Assembly (NCBI RefSeq): GCF_024139115.2
Contig: NC_085141.1
Span: 175,534,994-175,598,993, forward strand
Reading direction: 5' to 3'
Source of the DNA: Armigeres subalbatus
Lineage: Eukaryota; Arthropoda; Insecta; Diptera; Culicidae
DNA length: 64,000 nt
Below the pieces are notes generated by a model. It had not been told where the DNA came from. It worked only from the letters and a program-made list of their open reading frames with translations, and searched no databases. Made by a program: the position numbers and the translations under genes. Shown here in pieces: positions 20,958-32,661 of the stretch (positions within the stretch are counted from its first letter, which is position 1; each line of letters begins with the position of its first letter).

Positions 20958-21215
20958 TTTTATATATCTCGGCAACTTATTCAAAACGACGTATGTGATT
21001 TTGTAAACAAAGATGCATACGTCGATTTGTCAAATATGATGACACTCCACGCAAACCAATACAACGAACATGTAGCCGAAACCTCCCCTACCTGTATGTG
21101 GCGATAGTTTGCGTGGGAGTGCTATCAGATTGCAGAAATCAACGTTTAAATTTTTGTTTACAAAATCACATACGTCACATACGTTGAATAAGTATCCGAG
21201 ATATATAGATAGCTA
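20958..21215. mobile_element. Foldback element, copy 1 (CCACGCAAAC family)
   Basis: Left arm TATATATCTCGGCAACTTAT at 20,961 and right arm (complement of ATAAGTATCCGAGATATATA at 21,188) are inverted copies. Each contains GATTTTGTAAACAAA and ends towards the centre at CTCCACGCAAAC or CTCCCACGCAAAC. A related, cleaner copy lies at 55,778-56,010. No coding capacity. Confidence 0.7.
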
Positions 21216-21389
21216 ATAGCTATATGTATCCGGCTTTGCTAGGGACTGAAAAGTAAATTATAGAATTAAAATGTCCAATGCTGTAGCACGAAACCCACAG
21301 AGGTAGATCTACCGCTCATAGAATTGAACCTTTGTATCAATATATTTTTATATCTTTGTTTGGCCCTACCTTTTCAATAAACATCTTCC

Positions 21390-22310
21390 AAAAATAGAGA
21401 ATAAGTGTACCAAATCTGGTTGGAATTTATCCTGGGAGTTACACTGAATTGCTCATTTTTAAAGACAACCCTTCCCCCATAACTTTCCTTTTCCAAAATG
21501 ACCCTCCCACCTTCTTTGTTATCTTCTCCTTAGAATAGAAAATGTGTGCACCAAATTTGGCTGAAATTGGTCCTGGGAGTTGGGTGTTACACTGAATTGC
21601 TCTTTTCTAAAGACAACCCTTCCCCCTTACCCTCCCTTTTCCCAATGATCATCCCACCCCTTTGTTATTTTCTCCTGAGGATAGAGAATGTGTGTACCAA
21701 ATTTGGATGAAAGCGGTCCAGGGGTTCAAAAGAAACACTGAATTGCCTGTTTTCTGAACAATACCCTCCCCCAGACCCCTCCCTCTTTCCCAAATTACAC
21801 TTCCATGTGATCGACTTCTCTTAGTGAATACGTGTACAATATTTGGTTGATATGGGTACTGGAAGTTGGGAGTAACACTGAATTGCTCGTTTTATAAAGA
21901 CAACCTCCCCCATACCCTCCCTCTTTTTACAATGACCGCCCCACCCCATTTGTTATCTTTTCTTTAGGGTAGAGAATGTGTATCAAATTTGGTTGAAATC
22001 GGTGCAGGGGTTCAGAATTTACTCTAAATTACCCGTTTTCTGAACAATACCCTCCTCCAGACCCTCCCCTTTCCCAAAATCTCTCATATGATTGTTTCCT
22101 TATAGTGAATATGTGTACAAAATTTGGTTGAAATCGGTCCTGGGAGATGAAAGTTACACATAATTGTTCGTTTTCTAAACAAAACCCTCCCCTTTCCTAA
22201 ATGACCTCCCACCCCTTTGTTAACTTCCCCTGAGGATAGAGAACGTGTGTACCAAATTTGGGTGGATTCGGCCTAGTGGTTCAGAAGTAGTTAGCGAACA
22301 TACATACATA
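21390..22310. repeat. Imperfect tandem array, about seven units of 140 bp
   Basis: ACCAAATTTGGTTGAAAT-like phrases recur at about 21,406, 21,546, 21,690, 21,832, 21,978, 22,111 and 22,246. Each is followed by a GGTCC(T/A)GGG(A/G)TT block and a pyrimidine-rich ACCCTCCCCC segment. Units are only moderately similar. The array ends in AGTTAGCGAACATACATACA and a (TA)n stretch at 22,320, a combination often seen at the tail of dispersed insect repeats. Similar gene-like wording GTATCCGGCTTTGCTAGGG precedes it at 21,226. Confidence 0.75.
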
Positions 22311-22584
22311 GATTGGTTTTTATATATATAGATAGAAGATAAAAAGATAAAATAATAAAAACCCAGATTAATCCACCTAGCGGTGATGGTGCCTTTCTCG
22401 TTCGTTCAAAAGGTTTGGAAAAATCTCAAATAACACCAATATGGGGATTAGTCTTTTTTGCCTTTCTCGTATACTAAGTATACGGTAAAGGCTATATGAT
22501 CGCTCCAAAAACAAACTTTTTATAGAAGGCCCGGAGACCCATAGTGTTATATACCAATCGACTCAGTTCGACGAATTGAGGTGA

Positions 22585-22585
<1 letters not shown>

Positions 22586-22646
<61 letters not shown>

Positions 22647-22656
22647 TGTGTGTGCG
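22586..22656. repeat. (TG)n microsatellite
   Basis: About 35 TG units with one TATG interruption, placed between the GTATACTAAGTATAC block and the first 166-bp monomer. A second run (24,607-24,657, about 25 units) occupies the equivalent position before the next monomer. Confidence 0.98.
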
Positions 22657-22659
22657 CAC

Positions 22660-24470
22660 AAAACGACGCAAAAAATGTCACTCATTTTTCGGGCACTTAT
22701 CCTCAACCGATTTGCTCGCAACAAATTGCATTCGACGCAGAATCTTTTCCCATTGTTTCCTATTGAAAATTGGCCAGGTCGGACTATGGGATCGGAAGTT
22801 ATGGCCAAAATACAAATTTATACGCAAAAATCGCGTAAAAAATGTCACTCATTTTTCGGGCACTTATCCTCAACCGATTTGCTCGCAACAAATTGCATTC
22901 GACGCAGAATCCTTTTCCATTGTTTCCTATTGAAAATTGGCCAGGTCGGACTATGCGATCGGAAGTTATGGCCATAATACAAATTTATACGTAAAATCGC
23001 GTAAAAATGTCACTCATTTTTCGGGCACTTATCCTTAACTGATTTGCTCGTAACAAATTGCATTCGACGCAGAATCCTTTTCCATTGTTTCCTATTGAAA
23101 ATTGGCCAGGTCGGACTATGGAATCGGAAGTTATGGCCTAAATACAAATTTATACGTAAAATCGCGTAAAAATGTCACTCATTTTTCGGGCACTTATCCT
23201 TAACTGATTTGCTCGTAACAAATTGCATTCGACGCAGAATCCTTTCCCATTGCTTCCTATTGAAAATTGGCCAGGTCGGACTATGGGATCGGAAGTTATG
23301 GCCAAAATACAAATTTATACGCAAAAATCGCGTAAAAATGTCACTCATTTTCGGGCACTTATCCTCAACCGATTTGCTCGTAATAAATTGCATTCGACGC
23401 AGAATCCTTTTCCATTGTTTCCTATTGAAAATTGGCCAGGTCGGACTATGGGATCGGAAGTTATGGCCAAAATACAAATTTATACGTAGAAATCGCGTAA
23501 AAATGTCACTCATTTTTCGGGCACTTATCCTTAACCGATTTGCTCGCAACAAATTGCATTCGACGCAGAATCCTTTCCCATTGTTTCCTATTGAAAATGC
23601 GCCAGGTCGGACTAGGGGATCGGACGTTATGACCGCAACACAAATTTATACGTAAAAATCGCGTAAAAAATGTCACTCATTTTTCGGGCACTTATCCTCA
23701 ACCGATTCGCTCGCAACAAATTGCATTCGACACAGAATCCTTTTCCATTGTTTCCTATTAAAAATTGGCCAGGTCGGACTATGGGATCGGAAGTTATGGC
23801 CAAAATACAAATTCATACGCAAAAATCGCGTAAAAAATGTCACTCATTTTTCGGGCACTTATCCTCAACCGATTTGCTCGTAATAAATTGCATTCGACGC
23901 AGAATCCTTCTCCATTGTTTCCTGTTGAAAATTGGCCAGGTCGGACTATGGGGTCGGAAGTTATGGCCAAAATACAAATTTATACGCAAAAATCGCGTAA
24001 AAAATGTCACTCATTTTTCGGGCACTTATCCTTAACCGATTTGCTCGCAACAAATTGCATTCGACGCAGAATCCTTTCCCATTGTTTCCTATTGAAAATT
24101 GGCCAGGTCGGACTATGGGATCGGAAGTTATGACCAAAACACAAATTTATACGTAAAAATCGCGTAAAAATGTCACTCATTTTTCGGGCACTTATCCTCA
24201 ACCGATTTGCTCGCAACAAATTGCATTCGACACAGATTCCTTTTCCATTGTTTCCTATTGAAAATTGGCCAGGTCGGACTATGGGATCGGAAGTTATGGC
24301 CAAAATACAAATTTATACGGAAAATCGCGTAAAAATGTCACTCATTTTTCGGGCACTTATCCTCAACTGATTTGCTCGCAATAAATTGCATTTGACGCAA
24401 AATCCTTTCCCATTGTTTCCTATTGAAAATTGGCCAAGTCTGACTATGGGATCGGAAGTTATGGCCCAAC
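22660..24470. repeat. Satellite array, eleven 166-bp monomers
   Basis: ATGTCACTCATTTTTCGGGC begins units at 22,674, 22,841, 23,007, 23,171, 23,337, 23,502, 23,669, 23,836, 24,003, 24,170 and 24,335, giving a period of 166 bases. Each unit contains GCATTCGACGCAGAATCC and GGCCAGGTCGGACTATGGG. Identity between units is high. The open frames across it on both strands are by-products of the period. Confidence 0.96.
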
Positions 24471-24601
24471 TACCTTTTTGACTTTCTCGTATAATAAGTA
24501 TACGGTAAAGGCTATATGATCGCTCCAAAACAAACTTTTATAGAAGGCCCGAGACCCATAGTGTTATATACCAATCGACTCAGTTCGACGAAGCGAGGTG
24601 A

Positions 24602-24660
<59 letters not shown>

Positions 24661-25217
24661 AAAACTACTCAACAAAATGTCACTCATTTTTCGGGCACTT
24701 ATCCTCAACCGATTTGCTCGCAACAAGTTGCATTCGACGCAGAATCCTGTCCCATTGTTTCCAATTGAAAATTGGCTAGATCGGACTATGGGATCGGAAG
24801 ATATGGCCGAAACACCATTTTAGCCTTTTTAAGGCTGTATGTTCGCTCCAAAAACCAAACTTTTACAGAAGGCCTGGAGACCCATAGTGTTATATACCAA
24901 TCGATTCAGCTCGACGAACTTAGATGATGTCTCTGTCTCTCCCACTTCATACGGGAGTTTGACAGAAAGACGGTCATGAGATTTATATCATAACAAATAT
25001 TGCCCTCCGCTCGCGTGATGGGAATGACATTTTCGTTTTCTTTTTGTGTAGTCGGAGCTTCAGTTCAACCAACATCCAAAAGTGATATCCTTAAAATATA
25101 TGACTGGGTGAAATAAAACAGGGTTATGTACGTCAAAAAGATTGGAAAAGGAAACAAAAATGTCGAATTTCTTATTAGCATATTGTAGATCAAGCTGAAA
25201 AACTGAACCGAGGTCCC

Positions 25218-25347
25218 GCGAAATCGCATTTTCTCGCATTTCCGGATGTTGCAACTGCATCGCGAGTAGTGCGCAACTGTGCCATAGTCGGGCACCACTC
25301 GCGATGCAGTTGCGACTTCCGGAAATGGGACAAAATACGATTTTCGG
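25218..25347. repeat. Hairpin, about 34-bp inner arms
   Basis: TTTCCGGATGTTGCAACTGC at 25,239 continues through ATCGCGAGTAGTGC and is matched by the inverted arm ending TTGCGACTTCCGGAAA at 25,325, with a loop of about 19 bases. Weaker pairing extends outwards to CGCGAAATCGCATTTT / AAAATACGATTTTCGG. The same hairpin is at 32,371-32,457 in duplicate copy 2. Confidence 0.85.
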
Positions 25348-25639
25348 TTTTCAACTGGATCTACAATATCTTTGCCATAAATAATCTGATTTTCATAGAA
25401 CGGACAAAGAAATTTGTCTTTTTTACTCCTAGCCACTAGCTCATCTTTTTTCAAGCACACACATTTTACGAAGGTCGAGAAAGGCACCATCACCGCTAGG
25501 TGGATTAATCTGGGTTTTTCATATATGTTATTTATATGCATAAAAAAAAATCACGCCAAACGCAATTTGTTGCAAACAAATCGGATGAGCATAAGAGCAA
25601 AAAATTTAATTTTTCAAAAATTTATTTTGTAGTTTTAAA

Positions 25640-26850
25640 ATTAGTATTTTCGCCATAACTTTTGACCCAATTGTACGATCCGGCCAAGTTTCTATAGGAA
25701 ACAATGGGACAAGATTCTGCGTCGAATGCAATCTGTTGCGAGCGACCTGAGAAGCACACATATTGCACATCAATCACAGTAACTTATATATGACCGGATT
25801 CAGTCACAATATGGTTACTGCAACCAGATTTGTTGAAATTGTGTTGCTTGGGGAATATATGAAGTATAAGTGAGCTAGACTTTTTTGAACTTTTTTTCAC
25901 AATAAATAGTAATTTGACCATAACATCTAAGCCCATAGTCCGATCTGGCCAATTTTCAATAAGAAAATATAAGACATTCTGCGTCGAATGAAATTTAATG
26001 CGAGCAAATCGGTTGATGAAGAGTGCCTGAAAAATGAGTGACATTTTTTTAGCGATTTTTCAATAAAAAATGGTATAATTTTCGATCCCATAGTCCGATA
26101 TGGCCAATTTTCAATAGGAAACAACGGGACAGGATTCTGCGTCGAATGCAACTTGTTGCGAGCAAATCGGTTGAGGATAAGTGCCCGAAAAATGAGTGAC
26201 ATTTTTTACGCGATTTTTTCGTATGAATTTGTATTTTGGCCATAACTCTCGATCCCATAGTCCGATCTGGCCAATTTCAAATAGAAAACAATGGGACAAG
26301 ATTCTGCGTTGAATGCAATTTATTGCGAGCAAATTGGTTATGATAAGTGCTCGAAAAATGAGTGACATGTTTTACGCGATTTTTTGTATGAATTTGTATT
26401 TTGGCCATAACTCTCGATCCCATAGTCCGATCTGGTCAATTTCAAATAGGAAACAATGGGACAGGATTTTGCGTCGCATGCAACTTGTTGCGAGCAAATC
26501 GGTTGGAGATAAGTGCCTGAAAATGAGTGACATTTTTACGCGATTTTTCGTATGAATTTGTATTTTGGCCATAACTCGATCCCATAGTCCGATCTGGCCA
26601 ATTTCAAATAGAAAACAATGGGACAAGATTCTGCGTCGAATGCAATTTATTGCGAGCAAGTCGGTTATGATAAGTGCTCGAAAAATGAGTGACATTTTTA
26701 CGCGATTTTTTGTATGAATTTGTATTTTGGCCATAACTCTCGATCCCATAGTTCGATCTGGCCAATTTCAAATAGGAAACAATGGGACAGGATTCTGCGT
26801 CGAATGCAACTTGTTGTGTCGAATGTTGTGTCGAATCGTCGAATGCAAAT
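25640..26850. repeat. 166-bp monomer array in reverse orientation
   Basis: Monomers of the same family as 22,660-24,470 run here on the opposite strand: AAAAATGAGTGACATTTTT-type ends occur near 26,035, 26,195, 26,363, 26,528 and 26,690, with two more diverged units at 25,650-25,990. The array ends at repeated TGTCGAATGTTGTGTCGAA, where BEL coding sequence begins. Confidence 0.9.
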
Positions 26851-26917
26851 TTCTTGACGAAGCTATTCCTACCAGTTCCGAGAACGACCTGATTTCAAAG
26901 CCTTTGAATACATGTGC
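26851..26917 (+). pseudogene. BEL gag 5' part, left of the RTE insertion (copy 1)
   Basis: The frame reads FLDEAIPTSSENDLISKPLN and continues in register with the sequence right of the RTE element (CAPKIVPKLIGNSRPYALWQ at 30,026), once the duplicated target TGAATACATGTGC is counted only once. This shows that the RTE element inserted into gag coding sequence. Confidence 0.7.
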
Positions 26918-29900
26918 AGGGGCAGTAGGGACTATGTCCAAGGGCTTGACGATCCCTCCCCAGGCCATCTGCGAGTTGTGGCGCCTGCCTAGGATGTGGT
27001 GGAGTTTGACAGTGGGCCCTGTTAAACCTCTATAAAAAGCTGCATGTATCCGCAAGTAGGCTCCGCCAAAGCGAAAGTGTGCCGCTCAAAACGCACAAGC
27101 CCAACTCCTGGTGTTAGGTGTGACGCTAAACAGCCCTGACACGACGGCCCTCCGACGAGACAGGAGGTTTGCGCAGGCCCAATAAGCCGCCTGGAAAACC
27201 AATAATTACGAACAATATAAGAGATAATGCGACTCGATATAATCGGCAAAAGACCTAGGCGACGAATAAAGGATCACGATTGGAAGCTTGGAACATGGAA
27301 CTGCAAGTCGCTAGGTTTCGCAGGTTGCGACAGGATGATCTACGATGGAGATTTGCTGGACAGAACAGAAAGTGTGGAAAAGCGGGCATCGGGCGGCTAC
27401 CTTCTACCAAAGCTGTGGCACCACCAACGAGCTGGGAACCGGCTTCATAGTGCTGGGAAAGATGCGCCAACGCGTGATTGGGTGGCAGCCAATCAACGCA
27501 AGGATGTGCAAGCTGAGGATAAAAGGCCGTTTCTTCAACTATAGCATCATCAACGTGCACTGCCCACACGAAGGGAGACCCGACGACGAGAAAGAAGCGT
27601 TCTACGCACAGCTGGAGCAGACATACAATGGATGCCCACTGCGGGACGTCAAAATCATCATCGGTGACATGAACGCTCAGGTAGGAAGGGAGGAAATGTA
27701 TAGACCGGTCATCGGACCGGATAGTCTGCACACCGTATCGAATGACAACGGCCAACGATGCATAAACTTTGCAGCCTCCCGCGGAATGGTAGTCCGAAGC
27801 ACCTTCTTTCCCCGCAAAACTATAAGGTCACATGGGGATCACCTGACCAAGAAACGGAAAACCAAATCAAACACGTTCTTAACGACGGTAAATTATTCTC
27901 TTACATCACGAACGTCCGCACCTACCGTACTGCGAATATTGAATCCGCCCACTACTTCGTTGCAGTATGCTTGCGCTCAAAACTCTCGACAGTGTGTCAA
28001 AGTCGAACGCCACGGTCGAATATTGGGCGACTACAAGACGGTAGACTAGCCCAAAACTACGCGCATCATGTGGAAGTGGCACTCCCAACGGAAGAGCAGC
28101 TAGGCGCAGCTGGCTGGAGAGATATTCGATCCGCCATTGGTAGCACCGCAACCGCTGCACTTGGCACGGTGCCCCCGGATCAGAGAAACGACTGGTATGA
28201 CGGCGAATGTGAGCAGTTAGTAGAAGAGAAGAATGCAGCATGGGCGAGATTGCTGCAACACCGCACAAGGGCAAACGAGGCACGATTTAAACAGGCGCGG
28301 AACAGACAAAACTCGATTTTCCGGAGGAAAAAGCGTCAGCAGGACACCTCACGAACGAGCGTGAGGTGATCCAAAGGTGGCGGCAGCACTACGAAGAGCA
28401 CCTGAATGGCGATGTGGCAGACGAAGATGGCGGTATGGTGATGGACCTGGGGGAACGCGCACAGGACATAATTCTACCGGCTCCGGATCTCCAGGAAATC
28501 CAGGAGGAGATTGAATGGCTGAAGAACAACAAAGCCCCTGGGTTAACCAACTACCAGGAGAGCTATTTAAACACGGTGGTGAGGCACTGGCTAGAGCGCT
28601 GCACTGGGTCATTACCAAGATTTGGGAGGAGGAAGTTTTGCCGCAGGAGTGGATGGAAGTTGTCGTGTGTCCCATCTACAAAAAGGGCGATAAGCTGGAT
28701 TGTAGCAACTACCGCGCAATCACATTGCTGAACGCCGCCTACAAGGTACTCTCCCAAATTTTATGCCGTCGACTAGCACCAATTTCAAGGGAGTTCGTGG
28801 GGCAGTACCAGGCGGGTTTTATGGGTGAACGCTCCCCCACGGACCAGGTGTTCGCCATTCGCCAAGTACTGCAGAAGTGCCGCGAATACAACGTGCCCAC
28901 ACATCATATATTCATCGACTTCAAAGCCGCATGTGATACAATCGATCGGGACCAGCTATGGCAGCTAATGCACGAAAACGGATTTCCGGATAAACTGACA
29001 AGGTTGATCAAAGCGACGATGGATCGGGTGATGTGCGTAGTTTCAGGGGCATTCTCGAGTCCCTTTGGAACCCGCAGAGGGTTACGGCAAGGTGATGGTC
29101 TTTCGTGTCTGCTATTTAACATCGCTTTGGAAGGGGTAATACGAAGAGCAGGGATTAACACGAGTGGTACAATTTTCAATAAGTCCGTCCAGCTATTTGG
29201 CTTCGCCGACGACATAGATATTATGGCACGTAACTTTGAGAAGATGGAGGAAGCCTACATCAGACTGAAGAGGGAAGCCAAGCGGATCGGACTAGTCATC
29301 AACACGTCGAAGACGAAGGAAGAGGTTCAAGAGAAGACAATATGAGCCACCCACCGCGAGTTTGCATCGGTGATGATGATATCGAGGTGGTAGAAGAATT
29401 TGTGTACTTGGGCTCACTGGTGACTGCCGAAAATGATACCAGCAGAGAAATTCGGAGACGCATAGTGGCAGGAAATCGTACATACTTTGGACTCCGCAAG
29501 ACGCTCCGATCGAATAGAGTTCGCCGCCGTACCAAACTGGCAATCTACAAAACGCTAATTAGACCGGTAGTCCTCTACGGACACGAGACCTGGACGATGC
29601 TCGTGGAGGACCAACGCGCACTCGGAGTTTTCGAAAGGAAAGTGCTGCGTACCATCTATGGTGGGGTGCAGATGGCAGACGGTACGTGGAGGAGGCGAAT
29701 GAACCACGAGTTGCATCAGCTGTTGGGAGAACCATCCATCGTTCACACCGCGAAAATCGGACGACTGCGGTGGGCCGGGCACGTAGCCAGAATGTCGGAC
29801 AGTAACCCGGTGAAAATGGCTCTCGACAACGATCCGACGGGCCCAATGAGGCGAGGTGCGCAGCGGGCAAGTTGGATCGATCAGGTGGAAGATGACTCGC

Positions 29901-30015
29901 GGACCCTCCGTAGACTGCGTGGTTGGCGACGTGTAGCCATGGACCGAGCCAAATGGAGAAGACTCTTATATACTGCACAGGCCACTTCGACCTTAGTCTG
30001 AATAAATAATAATAA
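26918..30015 (+). mobile_element. RTE-clade non-LTR retrotransposon, copy 1
   Basis: Flanked by a 13-base target duplication, TGAATACATGTGC (26,905-26,917 and 30,016-30,028). Layout: untranslated leader of about 300 bases, apurinic-type endonuclease, reverse transcriptase, and a short AATAAATAATAATAAT tail. RTE assignment comes from a single pol frame with endonuclease motifs of RTE type (TWNCKSLG, IGDMNAQVG, NDNGQRCINFAAS), the reverse transcriptase motif FADDIDIM, and the short A/T microsatellite tail. It is inactive: a deletion removes residues after CDRMIYD, the region between the endonuclease and the reverse transcriptase is deleted (near 28,345), and several frames are shifted. It shares these defects with copy 2. 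Confidence 0.92.
27254..30001 (+). pseudogene. RTE endonuclease/reverse transcriptase, copy 1
   Basis: Coding remnants in order: endonuclease (27,345-27,820; IGDMNAQVGREEMYRPVIGP), linker (27,890-28,340), reverse transcriptase (28,515-29,345) with YKKGDKLDCSNYRAITLLNA, AGFMGERSPTDQVFAIRQVL, FIDFKAACDTIDRDQL (Cys where copy 3 has Tyr), RRGLRQGDGLSCLLFNIALE and FGFADDIDIMARNFEKMEEA. The C-terminal domain (29,342-30,001) follows, including ETWTMLVEDQRALGVFERKV. A nine-base loss near 29,318 and a frame break separate the last two. Confidence 0.9.
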
Positions 30016-30025
30016 TGAATACATG

Positions 30026-31867
30026 TGCGCCCCAAAGATCGTTCCTAAACTGATAGGAAATTCTCGACCTTACGCGCTGTGGCAACGCGAAACAAACGAG
30101 ATACGGAGGAAGCATTTCAGTGAGCAACAACACTCAGAAGAGCTGCAGCGTCAGGACCAACGCGAACAGGAGCTGATATCTCTCTTGAAACGTGCAGAAG
30201 AACAAAGCCAGCAGGATATACAATGGATGTTGGAAACCGAAGCTACTCTGAGAAAGCGAATGGACATCGAGAAACAGCAACAAAAAGAGAACGACATGAG
30301 AAGGAAACACGAAATGGACCTGGTCAACAGACTGAAGCTACTCGAGCACCGATGCGCGTAGAGGAAAAGCAGAAGTTTCTGGCAAATGAGCAACGTCTGA
30401 CTAAGCAATTCGAGTCATTGTGCCTGCAGAGCGGACAACATCCAGCAGCAGATCAGCGTGGCGTAGAAGCATCAAAGCATCCAGGTTTACCCGTGAGTAG
30501 CCACCATTTAGCGGGTCTGGTAAGTGGATGAACAAGTCGAAATAAATGCAACAAGTGGAAATAAATGCATACCAAGAAGATTTTGGTAGACTGACACCAT
30601 GTCCAAGGGGCGATAGTCCACTTAGGAGAGTAGGACCACCTCAAATACCTTTTGTACTTCCAAAGATAGGACCTCCTATAGTAGAATCGTGTATGTATAA
30701 ATAGTGATCTTAAATAAAATACTCCCGTTCTACGGTCTATCTATAAAAGTGACGTATTCGCCATTTTCCAAAAATTGTGTTAACGAGTAGTACTCATCGA
30801 ACTCTTTAATAGAAAAATGGAAATCATTTAGGTTGTAATTTGGCGCATACGTCACTTTGTCAGATTGCGGCAGCCTTGGTTTATACTATTATGAACCAAT
30901 CCAGCGTCAACCGTTGACACTAGGCCCTACGCCGCAACAGTTGGCCTCAAGGCAAGAAATGTCAAAAGAGCTTCTTATATTTGGCAGCGACTCCACAGCT
31001 ATAACCATACTACCGAGGCGTGTGGCCACTCTTCATTGGAAAATCTACTACGTTTGCAAAGATCTTTGAAAGGGATAGCGAAAGAAGCCGTCAGCAGTTT
31101 TCTCTTACATACCTCCACGGTGCCACAGATTCTGTCCACACTTCATATCTTGTACGGAAGACCAGAGCAGATTGTCCACCACCTGGTGGCTAAAGTTCGT
31201 GGTAATCCGGCTCCAAAGGCGGACAGATTGGAAACCCTAATTCAATTTGGCTTGGCTGTTCAATACTTGTGCGTTGCATCAGGAAAATCTACCAGTGGTG
31301 GACTTAAAATCATTTAGCGACTATATGCAAAAAGTCACAGTCGCCACCAGTAGCGTCACTAACTTTGTCATTGCACCGAAGCCTACGAAAGACAAAAAAA
31401 ACCAGGACGACGGAGAAAGTGTTTGTGAATGCTCATGCGATGCACGATCGAAAGGATTCAATGTCGACAACCTATCCAGCGGGTGATCGGCGAGAACAAA
31501 CGAGCAATGCAAAGGGGAAAAATGGGGATGCGATTATACAATGTGCAATATGCAGAACGGGCGACCACACTTCTACAACCTGTGCTGCATTCAAGAAACT
31601 GTCCATCGATGACCGGTGAAATTTGGCCAAGGACAATAAGTTGTGCCGTCGTTGTCTCGTGAATCACACTCGATGGCCATGTGAAGGTGAGATTTGTGGG
31701 ATCAGCGACTGCCAGAAGCGGCATCATCGTCTGCTCCACTACAAACCGGCAAAGAAGCAGAATGCGAGGACTACCGATGCTACTGTTACCATCCACCGTC
31801 AACCCCTTTCGTCGATATTGTTCTAAGTCCTACCTGTGACACTTTACGGGAAAAATGGAGCAGCGAA
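30026..31867 (+). pseudogene. BEL gag remnant, right of RTE (copy 1), cut at the duplication junction
   Basis: Begins CAPKIVPKLIGNSRPYALWQ, then a long charged coiled coil (EQELISLLKRAEEQSQQDIQ), an unaligned gap (30,540-30,870), the Pao gag core TPQQL..., LQRSLKGIAKEAVSSFLL and LETLIQFGLAVQYLC, and a zinc-knuckle region (LCRRCLVNHTRWPCEGEICG). Many stops and frame changes. It ends in the middle of the protease region, where copy 2 of the duplication begins. The continuation is found only after copy 2 (39,354 onwards). Confidence 0.85.
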
Positions 31868-32370
31868 TTCGACGCAGAATCCTGTCCCATTGTTTCCAAT
31901 TGAAAATTGGCTAGATCGGATTATGGGATCGGAAGATATGGCCGAAACACCATTTTAGCCTTTTTAAGGCTGTATGTTCGCTCCAAAACCAAACTTTTAC
32001 AGAAGGCCTGGAGACCCATAGTGTTATATACCAATGGATTCAGCTCGACGAACTTAGATGATGTCTCTGTCTCTCCCACTTCATACGGGAGTTTGACAGA
32101 AAGACGGTCATGAGATTTATATCATAACAAATATTGCCCTCCGCTCGCGTGATGGGAATGACATTTTCGTTTTCTTTTGTGTAGTCGGAGCTTCAGTTCA
32201 ACCAACATCCAAAAGTGATATCCTTAAAATATATGACTGGGTGAAATAAAACAGGGTTATGTACGTCAAAAAGATTGGAAAAGGAAACAAAAATGTCGAA
32301 TTTCTTATTAGCATATTGTAGATCAAGCTGAAAACCGAACCGAGGTCCCGCGAAATCGCATTTTCTCGCA

Positions 32371-32457
32371 TTTCCGGATGTTGCAACTGCATCGCGAGTA
32401 GTGCGCAACTGTGCCATAGTCGGGCACCACTCGCGATGCAGTTGCGACTTCCGGAAA
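32371..32457. repeat. Hairpin, copy in duplicate 2
   Basis: Same inverted arms as at 25,239-25,325 with identical stem sequence in both arms, including the two mismatched positions. Confidence 0.85.
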
Positions 32458-32661
32458 TGGGACAAAATATGATTTTCGGTTTTCAACTGGATCTACAATA
32501 TCTTTGCCATAAATAATCTGATTTTCATAGAACGGACAAAGAAATTTGTCTTTTTTACTCCTAGCCACTAGCTCATCTTTTTTCAAGCACACACATTTTA
32601 CGAAGGTCGAGAAAGGCACCATCACCGCTAGGTGGATTAATCTGGGTTTTTCATATATGTT

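Larger units (their letters stand above)
22367..25518. mobile_element. 3.15-kb inverted-repeat element carrying satellite and (TG)n blocks
   Basis: Ends are inverted copies of about 40 bases: CCCAGATTAATCCACCTAGC at 22,372, and its complement ending at 25,514, each continuing into GGTGATGGTGCCTTTCTCG. Inside, in order: GTATACTAAGTATACGGTAAAGG, a (TG)n run, eleven 166-bp monomers, a second TATAATAAGTATACGG plus (TG)n block with one monomer, a third partial block, and a strong hairpin. No transposase frame. A decayed relative lies at 12,838-13,660. The last 0.8 kb is repeated in the downstream duplicate. Confidence 0.8.
24733..31867. repeat. Segmental duplication, copy 1
   Basis: This 7,135-bp block is repeated immediately downstream at 31,868-39,353. 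It runs from within a 166-bp monomer, through the right half of the inverted-repeat element, a reverse-oriented monomer array, the start of a BEL gag, an RTE element, and the rest of that gag to its protease region. It ends at GGAGCAGCGAAT. The junction at 31,867/31,868 joins BEL sequence to monomer sequence with a two-base overlap (AT). Confidence 0.92.

Noticed and set aside
22592..24823. Open frames of 60-150 codons over the 166-bp satellite and the TG runs, on both strands
   Set aside because: They follow the repeat period, recur in every copy with random starts, and encode poly-(Cys-Val) or one repeated peptide. No independent evidence of coding.
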